From: an uncultured Holdemania sp.
GTDB lineage: Bacteria > Bacillota_I > Bacilli_A > Erysipelotrichales > Erysipelotrichaceae
DNA: 64,000 nucleotides
Direction: 5' to 3'
Assembly: GCA_947037125.1 (NCBI GenBank)
Contig: CAMQTJ010000005.1
Span: 1-64,000, forward strand
The notes below the pieces were generated by a model that was not told the DNA's origin, made no database searches, and saw nothing but the letters and a program-made list of their open reading frames with translations. A program made the translations under genes and the position numbers. How positions within the stretch are numbered: position 1 is the first letter of the stretch; each line of letters starts with the position of its first letter. Positions 45,402-53,460 of this stretch are shown piece after piece.

Positions 45402-46164
45402 CAAATAATCCATCCTCTTCTATTGCTGCTGCTGTTTTCATTGTTGGGCCTTTTTCAAAAGTTATGATAAAAGCAAATACTACACCAATGATTGTTATCG
45501 CTAATACTGGTAAGTGTAAATAAGCTAGTAATACGAAACCAAATACGAAATACAAACAGTTTTTTGCATTCATCATTGGTTGTACTAATAGAGCAAACCC
45601 TACAGCTGGCAATAATCCCCCTGCAACTTTTAATCCATTTAAAACTACATCTGGAATTTGTGCAATAAATAATTCAACAGCATCAGATCCAAATGTTATT
45701 GCCACAAAGGCAACTGTAAAATACATAAAACATTGAAGTAATAAACCACCAAAGTTAAGCATAACTAAACCTCTTATATTTGCTTGTTTTGCTAAACGCA
45801 TTGCCAAATCCATAAATGAACTTCTTACAATGAATACAATTACTTTAAGAGATTGCGCTAAAATAGCAATAGGTAATCCAAGGGCTAATGCAATGTCTGC
45901 ACCTTGTCCACTAATAATTGCAAACGCTGTTCCAAGACCTGCACCAACTAAAACATCAGGTGGAACTGCTGCCCCTACTTGAATGGCACCCATAAAGACT
46001 AATTCAAGTGTAGCTCCAATTAAAATACCTGTTTCTAAATCACCACAAATTGCTCCAACAATTGGTGAAACAACGATTGGTCTTATAACCATTGGTGTTC
46101 CGCCAACTTTTTCTAAAAACCATAATACTGCTAAAGCTAACCCTACTAAAAACGCTTCATTCAT
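45394..46164 (-). CDS. PTS mannose-family EIIC
   Basis: A 256-residue EIIC of the mannose/sorbose family with about seven hydrophobic helices. Conserved stretches are RPIVVSPIVGAICGDLETGILIGATLELVF (in parts) and GAAVPPDVLVGAGLGTAFAI. It overlaps the EIID gene and lies 17 bases after the EIIB stop. Confidence 0.92.
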   Translation of the reverse strand: MNEAFLVGLALAVLWFLEKVGGTPMVIRPIVVSPIVGAICGDLETGILIGATLELVFMGAIQVGAAVPPDVLVGAGLGTAFAIISGQGADIALALGLPIAILAQSLKVIVFIVRSSFMDLAMRLAKQANIRGLVMLNFGGLLLQCFMYFTVAFVAITFGSDAVELFIAQIPDVVLNGLKVAGGLLPAVGFALLVQPMMNAKNCLYFVFGFVLLAYLHLPVLAITIIGVVFAFIITFEKGPTMKTAAAIEEDGLFDE

Positions 46165-46181
46165 CTTCTATCTCTCCTTTT

Positions 46182-46667
46182 TTAAAGTGTTACTTTTTTT
46201 CTTAAATCATTAAAGTTTAATACACTTGTTGATGGTACTTCTTGTACTTCAATTTTATAGCCTTTTTCATTCATTATATCTAAATATTCAAGATCTTCTT
46301 TACCAACATATACAGCTTTTGAAAAGAATACTTTATGATCTTCTTTTTGCATCCCACCAAGATTAACAACAGGCTTATCATCAATTAATTCTAATAAACG
46401 CTGTGCACTTTTAGGATTGGCAACAATTACAAATACCTTCATTTTCGCAAGCTTATCATTTTTTAGTAATTTTGCTGCATCTTCAATTGATCTTGTTGCT
46501 AATTTAACACCATCTGGACAACATAATTTGATTGTCGTTTTTCTTAAATCATCAGCTGCTGCTTCATCACTTGCAATAACAATTGCATCATATGCTAATG
46601 CTGCTTTCCAAGAATAAGCCACTTGACCATGAAGTAATCTTTCATCAATTCTTAATTTTAATATCAT
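46182..46667 (-). CDS. PTS mannose-family EIIB
   Basis: A 161-residue EIIB. The start MILKLRIDERLLHGQV at 46667 was chosen for its AAAGGAG site; the phosphorylated residue is His13 in LLHGQV. The rest (DAIVIASDEAAADDLRKTTIKL, KVFVIVANPKSAQRLLEL, VNLGGMQ) is typical. It passes phosphate from EIIA to the incoming sugar. Confidence 0.92.
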   Translation of the reverse strand: MILKLRIDERLLHGQVAYSWKAALAYDAIVIASDEAAADDLRKTTIKLCCPDGVKLATRSIEDAAKLLKNDKLAKMKVFVIVANPKSAQRLLELIDDKPVVNLGGMQKEDHKVFFSKAVYVGKEDLEYLDIMNEKGYKIEVQEVPSTSVLNFNDLRKKVTL

Positions 46668-46683
46668 TATTATTCTCCTTTTT

Positions 46684-47103
46684 TTAATCGAAATCATCGC
46701 CACTTGAAGTAGCTTGTACTAATTTGTTAACATACATTAATTGATCTTTAGATCCATTTATTGCTTCTTCAATTGCACTACTTGTTAATAAAACACTATC
46801 ATCCATTAATAATATTTCTAAAAATACAGGTAAGTTTGTACCAGTAATTAAATGTGTATTTGCTCTATTTAGTCTTTGCATTAATGATTGATTAACACTT
46901 CCACCAAACATATCACTAAAGATAATTAGTTCATCATTTTCATCTAGTGAATTAAAGTAATTTTCTAATTTATCGTTCAAATTAATTTCATCTACATAAG
47001 CATTGATTGCTTCTACATTTTCTTCTTTACCTACAATAATTTTTGCAGCGCTTTTAAATCCTTGTGCTAAATTACCGTGTGATGCTATTAGTATTTTTCT
47101 CAT
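46684..47103 (-). CDS. PTS mannose-family EIIA
   Basis: A 139-residue EIIA with the N-terminal active site ILIASHGNLAQG (His9) and IIFSDMFGGSVNQSLM, NLPVFLEIL. A separate EIIA, rather than an EIIAB fusion, is characteristic of the fructoselysine/glucoselysine and related branches of this PTS family. It starts nine bases after the SIS gene. Confidence 0.9.
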   Translation of the reverse strand: MRKILIASHGNLAQGFKSAAKIIVGKEENVEAINAYVDEINLNDKLENYFNSLDENDELIIFSDMFGGSVNQSLMQRLNRANTHLITGTNLPVFLEILLMDDSVLLTSSAIEEAINGSKDQLMYVNKLVQATSSGDDFD

Positions 47104-47112
47104 TTTCTACTC

Positions 47113-48171
47113 CTATACAGTTTTTGTAATATATTGATTAATTGAAGAATTTACACTTCTTTTTAAGTCTCGCCCATGATTTGTTGCATGATGATATCCA
47201 ACTGTTTGAAATACTGTGATGTATTCAATAAAGCTGAAATATTTACTCGCAGGATTAATATTTAAATCTTTATGATCAAGTTGATAATCACCAATAATTG
47301 AACAATAGCCTATTTCATTTTTCAAAAATTTCGCAATTGCTATAGCTTTTTCTTGATCTTCAGATGATCTTGATAAAACAAAAAAGATTGTATCATCATC
47401 AAATGCATTTTGTGGACCATGGATAAATTCTTCAAGTTCAAAACTTCTTGTTACCATTGGTACCATTTCCATGATTTTAATATCGGCTTCTTGGGCAACT
47501 GCATATAAATCATTAGTTCCAGCCAACATAACTTTACTACGTTTCATTAAGCCAAATTTATTCTCGTTATACCAATTATTTGTACTTTCAACGATTTTGT
47601 CTAAGTTATTTATCCCTTTTACAAGATCACTTAGATAATAATCAAGTTTTTTTTGATCGATTGAATTGTTACTTTTTGCTAATTTCAACAGTAATATTAA
47701 AGATGTAACAACACTTGTGCTATAACCAATTGTGCGATACATATAAGGTTCATTTCCACACCCTATTTCAATTGGACAATCTGATGTTTTTGATATAATA
47801 CTTGTAAAACTTGAAGTTAGTGCAACATTTTTTAAGTTATTTTCCTTGATTTTATTTAAAGCTTCAAATACAAGTTTTGTTGAACCACCTTGTGAAATTA
47901 CAACATATAAACAATTTGGATCTAGTTGAGCACTATAATTAACAAACATATTAGGATAATAATAATCACATCTAATTCCTAAGTAACGTTCACTAAATCC
48001 TTTTAAAACAAATACTGCATTGTAAGAAGACCCGCTTGCAATAAATGCAATTCTTGTAATCTTTTGCTTGTTGATATATGTTTCAAATTCTTGAAAATTT
48101 TGTTGATTTTCATCTACTAATTTTTTTAAATAATTAGGTATACTTTCGATACTATTCAATAATGTACTCAT
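47113..48171 (-). CDS. SIS-domain sugar-phosphate deglycase/isomerase (FrlB/AgaS-like)
   Basis: A 352-residue double-SIS protein of the GlmS-isomerase/FrlB type. Domain 1 contains IAFIASGSSYNAVF and VVISQGGSTKLVFEAL. Domain 2 has VMLAGTNDLYAVAQEADIK and the catalytic-type FELEEFIHGPQNAF. Together with the mannose-family PTS behind it, this fits uptake and cleavage of an amino-sugar or Amadori compound such as a fructosamine. The exact substrate is inference. It is the first gene of the operon with a strong AGGAGG site. Confidence 0.8.
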   Translation of the reverse strand: MSTLLNSIESIPNYLKKLVDENQQNFQEFETYINKQKITRIAFIASGSSYNAVFVLKGFSERYLGIRCDYYYPNMFVNYSAQLDPNCLYVVISQGGSTKLVFEALNKIKENNLKNVALTSSFTSIISKTSDCPIEIGCGNEPYMYRTIGYSTSVVTSLILLLKLAKSNNSIDQKKLDYYLSDLVKGINNLDKIVESTNNWYNENKFGLMKRSKVMLAGTNDLYAVAQEADIKIMEMVPMVTRSFELEEFIHGPQNAFDDDTIFFVLSRSSEDQEKAIAIAKFLKNEIGYCSIIGDYQLDHKDLNINPASKYFSFIEYITVFQTVGYHHATNHGRDLKRSVNSSINQYITKTV

Positions 48172-48192
48172 TTAGTTCCTCCTTGGCTTTCA

Positions 48193-48253
48193 TAGTATAG
48201 CAAAATAAAATAATAAAAAATATCCTGTTAATTGCACTATTAATCGTGCAATT
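48193..48253 (-). promoter_or_regulatory. Promoter and activator-type site of the SIS-PTS operon
   Basis: The minus strand has a -10 TATACT (48193-48198) but no good -35. Upstream lies the perfect inverted repeat AATTGCAC-N8-GTGCAATT (48230-48253), centred about 55 bases before the predicted start. That position suits an activator. The PRD regulator downstream is the obvious candidate. Confidence 0.5.
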
Positions 48254-48392
48254 TTACGCTTTGTTATATTATGGAAATTATAAATACAAATTATGTAATA
48301 CTCAAAAGTTCACTGTCTATATTGTTAAAAAAATATTATATAATAACTTAAAAAAAAGTTTAATATAAATAATTACCTTTGCATTCTTATGT

Positions 48393-48421
48393 AAAAAAGA
48401 CACCTAAATGATGTCTTTTAT
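48393..48421 (-). terminator. Terminator of the 48429-48998 gene
   Basis: AAAAGACA/TGTCTTTT hairpin followed by T-rich sequence on the minus strand. Confidence 0.7.
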
Positions 48422-48428
48422 TTAATGG

Positions 48429-48998
48429 TTAATTTATAAAATCTAATATTTTTTCTTTATTACTTGTATATACGTTTATTTTATCATCGCTTATTGTATA
48501 ACTATCAATACTTAAATCGACCATTTTACTTATTATCAAATCATTAATTTTATCTTCATAATCTTGATATAGTTGTTTAGGGATTGTTAAATCTTTTATT
48601 TTTATGTAATCAACATACAGTTCATCTTGATTCTTTGATACTTTAACACTAACTTGTTGATCCACAAACATACCAAGTACACCGCTAAGACCATCACCTG
48701 CTATATTTTTTACTTTATCTATTATAGCCTTTGATATATCCATTTTCAAAATTAGACTATCATCAACTATCTCAATTACTACATCTTCAATTAATTTCTC
48801 ATTTAATTCGATGACTAATGTTTGAATATCATCATTAGTTAAAGAAACAAAATCAGAATTTAAGACACTACTATCATAGTTATCCACATCATTATTATTT
48901 AATTGAACACGATCATTAATATTTGTTACTATTGTAAATGCTATAAGTGCACACAGCCCCCACATTGTTGCTAAAATCAATCTTTTTATTAGTTTCAT
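48429..48998 (-). CDS. Membrane-anchored extracytoplasmic protein, unknown
   Basis: A 189-residue protein. The start MKLIKRLILATMWGL at 48998 was chosen for its GGAGG site. One N-terminal hydrophobic helix (about 5-27) is followed by a hydrophilic, Asp/Asn-rich domain without Cys. The alternating strands (LKMDISKAIIDKV, VSVKVSKNQDELYVDYIKI) resemble small secreted ligand-binding proteins. No family is recognised. Confidence 0.6.
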   Translation of the reverse strand: MKLIKRLILATMWGLCALIAFTIVTNINDRVQLNNNDVDNYDSSVLNSDFVSLTNDDIQTLVIELNEKLIEDVVIEIVDDSLILKMDISKAIIDKVKNIAGDGLSGVLGMFVDQQVSVKVSKNQDELYVDYIKIKDLTIPKQLYQDYEDKINDLIISKMVDLSIDSYTISDDKINVYTSNKEKILDFIN

Positions 48999-49157
48999 AA
49001 CATACCTCCGCAATATATTATTGCCACTTATTTGATAATTATTATTATATTAAACTATTATAATAATTATTTTTGTCGAAAAAAGCATTTTACTTTTAAT
49101 TAAATTAATAAAGTGATATTATGTAAACATATTAAAGGAAAATATAGGAGAATTAAT

Positions 49158-49697
49158 ATGAAAAAATTTGTATGTAGTGTTTGTGGTTACGTTCATGAAG
49201 GTGAATGTGCACCAGCTGTCTGTCCAACTTGTAAAGTAGGGGCTGATAAATTTAATGAACAAAGCGAAGATCTTGCTTGGGCTGATGAGCACAAAGTAGG
49301 ATGTGGAGTAGTTGCTGAAACTGAAATCATGGAAAGCTTAAGAGCTAATTTTATGGGAGAATGTACTGAAGTTGGTATGTATCTTGCTATGGCACGTCAA
49401 GCTGACAGAGAAGGTTATCCTGAAGTTGCTGCTGCATTCCATAAATATGCACTTGAAGAAGCAGAACATGCTGCTAAATTTGCTGAATTATTAGGTGAAG
49501 TTGTTACTAACTCAACTAAGAAAAATCTTGAAATGCGCGTTGCTGCTGAAAACGGTGCTTGTAAAGGTAAAAAAGATTTAGCTACACTTGCTAAAAAATT
49601 AAACTACGACGCAATTCATGATACAGTTCATGAAATGGCAAAAGACGAGGCTCGCCACGGTTGTGGTTTTGAAGGATTATTAAAAAGATATTTCTAA
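49158..49697 (+). CDS. Reverse rubrerythrin (peroxide reductase)
   Basis: A 179-residue rubrerythrin with the rubredoxin domain first: [12 protein letters not shown]...CPTCKVG (two CxxC within residues 5-30). A four-helix diiron domain follows with [29 protein letters not shown] and [12 protein letters not shown] supplying the ExxH iron ligands. The start at 49158 follows an AGGAGAA site. The order matches clostridial reverse rubrerythrins that reduce H2O2 with NADH-derived electrons in anaerobes. Confidence 0.93.
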   Translation: MKKFVCSVCGYVHEGECAPAVCPTCKVGADKFNEQSEDLAWADEHKVGCGVVAETEIMESLRANFMGECTEVGMYLAMARQADREGYPEVAAAFHKYALEEAEHAAKFAELLGEVVTNSTKKNLEMRVAAENGACKGKKDLATLAKKLNYDAIHDTVHEMAKDEARHGCGFEGLLKRYF

Positions 49698-49717
49698 AAT
49701 ATAATTAGATTAAATTG

Positions 49718-49750
49718 ACTTATTTATTGAAAAATAAATAAGTTTTTTTT
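49718..49750 (+). terminator. Terminator of the rubrerythrin gene
   Basis: ACTTATTTATT/AATAAATAAGT stem followed by eight T. Confidence 0.88.
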
Positions 49751-49780
49751 ATTTCCCAGATAATATTTTCAATAAGTATT

Positions 49781-49817
49781 AAAAAATCCTATCTTTTTAA
49801 TAGATAGGATACTTTTT
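49781..49817. terminator. Terminator of the feo operon
   Basis: ATCCTATCT/AGATAGGAT stem with A- and T-runs on both sides. It abuts the stop codon of the small FeoB-associated gene. Confidence 0.75.
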
Positions 49818-49983
49818 ATTTATGGCAAGTTTTAGCCCCAGGACATCCAGAACAACTGCTACCACATGATGACTTACCGTTTTTACGATCACATTTCATC
49901 TTCACAATTATTCCTAATAAACCTGCTGTAATTAATAATGCTAAACTTATTGTTGAAAAATTATTTATAACATATAATATCAT
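49816..49983 (-). CDS. FeoB-associated Cys-rich membrane protein
   Basis: A 55-residue protein. One hydrophobic helix (about 10-28) is followed by a basic stretch and a Cys-rich tail, CDRKNGKSSCGSSCSGCPGA plus a final CHK, with five cysteines. A GGAGG site lies seven bases before its ATG and it starts ten bases after feoB. This matches the small Cys-rich protein found after feoB in many Bacillota, thought to aid iron transport. Confidence 0.88.
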   Translation of the reverse strand: MILYVINNFSTISLALLITAGLLGIIVKMKCDRKNGKSSCGSSCSGCPGAKTCHK

Positions 49984-49993
49984 ATTTTACCTC

Positions 49994-52117
49994 CTATATA
50001 TTCTCATATTTATTTTTACGCAATAACAAATAAATAAAACCAGCTAAAATGATTAATGCTATTAAAGTCATGATTGAAAATACTCCTGTAGTTATCAACA
50101 TTCCTAATTGATAGAAAACTAGTGATGAACTATATGCAAATACTGTCATATAACCGATTGCAAACCATGTCCATTTGCCATTACTCATTTCACGTTTGAT
50201 TGCACCCATCGCTGCAAAACATGGAGCACATAATAAATTAAATATCATGAATGAGAAAGCTGAAAGCTGTGTAAAGTCTGTTGCAAGTAAATTCCAAAAT
50301 TCATTTCCTGCTTCAGACACTTCTGCAAATCCATAAAGCACACCAAATGTACCAACAACATTCTCTTTCGCAATTAAACCTGTAATTGTTCCAACTGATG
50401 CTTGCCACGTTCCAAATCCTAAAGGTGCAAATATTGGAGCAATCATTTTACCTACTATTGCAAGTAAACTTGTATTATTATCTTCAACCATAACTAAGCT
50501 ACCTTCCACAATTCCAAATGACTGTAAAAACCAAAGAACAACTGCTGATAGTAAAATTACTGTACCTGCACGTTTAATAAAACTAAAGCCTCTTTCCCAT
50601 GTACTTTTTAAAATATTTTTTGCTAATGGGATATGATATGCAGGCAATTCCATAATAAATGGTGCTGGTTTACCTGCAAATACTTTCATTTTCTTTAAAA
50701 TAATTCCAGAAATAATAACAGCTAGTACACCTATAAAGTAAGCAACAGGTGCCATCCACCAAGCATCACTAAATAATGCGCCACCAATAAGTGCTATAAT
50801 TGGCATTTTTGCACCACATGGAATGAATGATGTTGTCATTATTGTCATCTTACGATCACGATCTTGCTCGATTGTTCTTGATGCCATAATACCTGGAATT
50901 GAACACCCAGAACCTATCAACATCGGAATAAAACTTTTTCCTGATAAACCAAACTTTCTGAATAGACGATCCATAATAAATGCAACACGTGTCATATATC
51001 CACAATCTTCTAAAATAGATAACATTAAGAATAACACTAACATTTGTGGAACAAATCCAAGTACTGCTCCAACTCCACCAATTATTCCATCACTAATTAA
51101 ACCTGTAAGCCATGGTGCAATATTTAATCCCTCTAACATTAATGTAACATTTGGAATAATCCATGTTCCAAATAATGTGTCATTCGTAAATCCTGTTAGG
51201 TAATCACCAACTGTTGTAATTGATATATAATAAACTACAAACATTACTGCTATAAATATTGGAAATGCTAATAAACGATTTGTAACTACTCTATCAATCT
51301 TATCAGATGTACTAGTAGTTCTTTTCTCATTTTTCTTAACTGCAAGTTTTATAATATTTTCAATATATTCATAACGTTTACCTATAATAATACTTTCACC
51401 ATCATCATTTAAAAGATCTTCACATTTTTTAATGTATGATTCAATTAATTCTTTTTGCTCAAAATTTAATTTAAGTGTTTCTAATACATTTTTGTCACTC
51501 TCAAATACTTTAGTTGCATACCATCTTAACTTACTACTTTCAACAGTATCTTTTATTTGTAATTCAATCAATTTTAATGATTTTTCTATTTCACCATCAA
51601 AATAAAGATTATAAATTTGCTTTTTATTTACTGCAATTTTAAGAGCACTATCAATTACATCAATAACATTATTGCCATTGATTGCACTAATATTTACAAC
51701 AGGACAATTTAATTTTTCTGATAATTTTTCAAAATTAATTTTATCTTTATTCTTTTCTACTAAATCCATCATGTTGATAGCTACAACTACTGGAATATTT
51801 AATTCTAATAATTGAGTAGTTAAATAAAGGTTTCTTTCAATATTAGTACCATCAATAATGTTCACAATTACATCAACATCATTTTCTAACAAATATTGTC
51901 TAGTTATAATTTCCTCTAATGTATATGGTGAAAGCGAATAAATACCTGGTAAATCTTGAATTAGGATATTTTTATTTTTTTTATATTTCCCCTCTTTTCT
52001 CTCAACTGTAACACCAGGCCAGTTACCAACATATTGATTACTACCAGTTAAATTGTTAAATAATGTTGTTTTCCCACTATTTGGATTACCAACTAATGCT
52101 ATTTTAATTTCTTTCAT
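49994..52117 (-). CDS. feoB: Ferrous iron transporter FeoB
   Basis: A 707-residue iron(II) permease. The start MKEIKIALVGNPNSGKTT at 52117 was chosen for the GGGAGAAG site. The N-terminal G domain has G1 GNPNSGKTT, GNWPGVTVERKEG, DLPGIYSL and NMMD. The membrane part carries the two Gate motifs (GSGCSIPGIMASR, FIPCGAKMP) and CAPCFAAMGAIKREM. It lies in one operon with two FeoA genes upstream and a Cys-rich protein downstream, controlled by GTTAG-N6-CTAAC sites. Confidence 0.95.
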   Translation of the reverse strand: MKEIKIALVGNPNSGKTTLFNNLTGSNQYVGNWPGVTVERKEGKYKKNKNILIQDLPGIYSLSPYTLEEIITRQYLLENDVDVIVNIIDGTNIERNLYLTTQLLELNIPVVVAINMMDLVEKNKDKINFEKLSEKLNCPVVNISAINGNNVIDVIDSALKIAVNKKQIYNLYFDGEIEKSLKLIELQIKDTVESSKLRWYATKVFESDKNVLETLKLNFEQKELIESYIKKCEDLLNDDGESIIIGKRYEYIENIIKLAVKKNEKRTTSTSDKIDRVVTNRLLAFPIFIAVMFVVYYISITTVGDYLTGFTNDTLFGTWIIPNVTLMLEGLNIAPWLTGLISDGIIGGVGAVLGFVPQMLVLFLMLSILEDCGYMTRVAFIMDRLFRKFGLSGKSFIPMLIGSGCSIPGIMASRTIEQDRDRKMTIMTTSFIPCGAKMPIIALIGGALFSDAWWMAPVAYFIGVLAVIISGIILKKMKVFAGKPAPFIMELPAYHIPLAKNILKSTWERGFSFIKRAGTVILLSAVVLWFLQSFGIVEGSLVMVEDNNTSLLAIVGKMIAPIFAPLGFGTWQASVGTITGLIAKENVVGTFGVLYGFAEVSEAGNEFWNLLATDFTQLSAFSFMIFNLLCAPCFAAMGAIKREMSNGKWTWFAIGYMTVFAYSSSLVFYQLGMLITTGVFSIMTLIALIILAGFIYLLLRKNKYENI

Positions 52118-52130
52118 ATTCTTCTCCCTT

Positions 52131-52148
52131 AAGTTAGCTTTGACTAAC
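52131..52148. promoter_or_regulatory. Iron-regulator-type palindrome between feoA and feoB
   Basis: AAGTTAGCTTTGACTAAC, the third copy of the GTTAG-N6-CTAAC element in this locus, placed directly before the feoB ribosome site. Confidence 0.6.
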
Positions 52149-52162
52149 ACATTGATATTAAA

Positions 52163-52384
52163 TTACTCTATTTCAATCATTTCAGCATCTTTAATTCTAA
52201 TGCTTAATCCATACCCTCTTACACTAATTTCAATCGGATCCATTAAAGGCGCATATTTACGTATTTCAATTACAGTATTCTTTACAATACCCATGTCCAT
52301 AATTCTTCTTTTAATTGGTCCTTCACCATGCACCTTTACAACTTTTACACTTTCATTTACTTTCGCATCAATTAGCTTTCTCAT
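52163..52384 (-). CDS. feoA: FeoA-family protein (second)
   Basis: A 73-residue SH3-like FeoA protein: VKVVKVHGEGPIKRRIMDMGIVKNTVIEI, then GYGLSIRIKDAEMIEIE. FeoA binds the FeoB G domain and helps transport. It begins one base after the first feoA, so the two are coupled. An AGGGAGG site lies within the upstream gene's end. Confidence 0.9.
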   Translation of the reverse strand: MRKLIDAKVNESVKVVKVHGEGPIKRRIMDMGIVKNTVIEIRKYAPLMDPIEISVRGYGLSIRIKDAEMIEIE

Positions 52385-52385
52385 A

Positions 52386-52607
52386 TTAAGCCTCCCTTAT
52401 TAAAATTTTTGTCGCCATCATTTTATCAATTCCAATTCTACTATCGAAAATTGAAATAATTAAATTACTATCATTTTTTGCTACAATACTAACTTCATTG
52501 CCTACAACAATTCCCATATTTTTTAAATGTTTAAAAATCTCATCTTTTCCATTTATTTTACATATTACATGTTTTTCATTAATCTTAGCTAAAGATAATG
52601 GCATCAT
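52386..52607 (-). CDS. feoA: FeoA-family protein (first)
   Basis: A 73-residue FeoA-like protein (LAKINEKHVICKINGKDEIF, KHLKNMGIVVGNEVSIV, IGIDKMMATKILI). It is equal in length to the second but clearly diverged, so the two are probably not interchangeable. It is the first gene of the feo operon. The weak GGGTG ribosome site follows one of the GTTAG-N6-CTAAC elements. Confidence 0.87.
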   Translation of the reverse strand: MMPLSLAKINEKHVICKINGKDEIFKHLKNMGIVVGNEVSIVAKNDSNLIISIFDSRIGIDKMMATKILIREA

Positions 52608-52618
52608 ACAATCACCCA

Positions 52619-52670
52619 GTTAGTTTCTCCTAACACCTTTCGTAAATAATAAGTTAGCTTAAACTAACTT
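52619..52670. promoter_or_regulatory. Two iron-regulator-type palindromes in the feo leader
   Basis: AAGTTAGCTTAAACTAACTT (52651-52670) and GTTAG-TTTCTC-CTAAC (52619-52634) both have the form GTTAG-N6-CTAAC. The first lies just past the predicted transcription start, a good repressor position. The divergent DtxR-family gene is the likely reader. The half-site resembles the GTTAG/CTAAC core of known DtxR/IdeR boxes. Confidence 0.7.
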
Positions 52671-52679
52671 TGTGTATTT

Positions 52680-52708
52680 AATATACCATTTTTAATATTT
52701 TATGTCAA
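52680..52708 (-). promoter_or_regulatory. Promoter of the feo operon
   Basis: -35 TTGACA (52703-52708), 17-base spacer, -10 TATATT (52680-52685). The start is predicted near 52673. Confidence 0.8.
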
Positions 52709-52826
52709 CAATAATATGAATTTTAATTAAAAATGCTTTTTACATACATTTTATAGCAATAATCTTGTACTCTTTTTTATTGTATGATAATCTATAGGTA
52801 CACAATTTTAAGATGGAGGTATCACT

Positions 52827-53198
52827 TTGAAACGTCAAGAATCAGTCGAAGATTATTTAGAAACAATTTTACTATTAAATAAAAGTATTGGGGCTGTACG
52901 TTCAATCGATATCGCCAATCATCTATCTTTTTCAAAACCAAGTGTGAGTGTTGCAATGAAAAATTTAAGAGCTTTAGATTATATCAATACATCTAAAGAT
53001 GGCTATATTACTTTAACACTTGTGGGTAATGAAATAGCTTGCGAAATATATGAACGTCATTTAGTCTTAACAAAGGCCTTAACACTACTTGGTGTTCCTG
53101 AGGATATTGCAAAAGAAGATGCTTGTCGTATTGAACATGATATTCATAAAATTACTCTATTAAAAATTAAAGAATATATGGAAAAATTAAATCTATAA
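52827..53198 (+). CDS. DtxR/MntR-family metal-dependent regulator
   Basis: A 123-residue regulator with a TTG start preceded by GGAGG. The N-terminal winged helix is MKRQESVEDYLETILLLNKS...SIDIANHLSFSKPSVSVAMKNL. The second domain holds the metal-site pattern LGNE-like VGNEIACEIYERHLVLTKAL and EDACRIEHDIHKI. It lacks the third (SH3-like) domain of full-length DtxR, like MntR/short members. It is divergent from the feo operon, so iron-responsive repression of feo is the most likely role. Confidence 0.88.
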   Translation: MKRQESVEDYLETILLLNKSIGAVRSIDIANHLSFSKPSVSVAMKNLRALDYINTSKDGYITLTLVGNEIACEIYERHLVLTKALTLLGVPEDIAKEDACRIEHDIHKITLLKIKEYMEKLNL

Positions 53199-53203
53199 AA
53201 AAT

Positions 53204-53229
53204 AAAAAGACATTTCTGTCTTTTTTTAT
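53204..53229. terminator. Bidirectional terminator
   Basis: AAAAAGACA/TGTCTTTTT hairpin between the convergent DtxR-family and ywbE genes. Confidence 0.85.
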
Positions 53230-53242
53230 TTACTACTAATAA

Positions 53243-53440
53243 TTATTCACCAATTATTTGTTGAACTCTACCGACTTGACCATCAGCAAGCATAACTTTG
53301 ATACCATGTGGATGATTTGCACTATTTGTTAATAACCTTGCAACAATTCCATTTGTAAGTTTTCCTGTTCTTTGATCATTTTTTAAGACTATGTTTACTT
53401 CACTACCTATTTTAATATTGCTACGTTTTTTTCCATCCAT
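53243..53440 (-). CDS. ywbE: YwbE-family protein
   Basis: A 65-residue protein beginning MDGKKRSNIKIGSEVNIVLK. The start at 53440 was chosen for the GAGGAA site; the longer frame begins inside it. The conserved core is DQRTGKLTNGIVARLLTNSA, NHPHGIKVMLADGQVGRVQ. This small all-beta family (DUF2196) is widespread and has no known function. It is coupled to the M42 peptidase gene. Confidence 0.9.
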   Translation of the reverse strand: MDGKKRSNIKIGSEVNIVLKNDQRTGKLTNGIVARLLTNSANHPHGIKVMLADGQVGRVQQIIGE

Positions 53441-53460
53441 TAATTTTTCCTCATCCACTA

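Noticed and set aside
50823-51203. 126-codon plus-strand frame inside feoB
   Set aside because: Antisense shadow of a fully conserved feoB frame.
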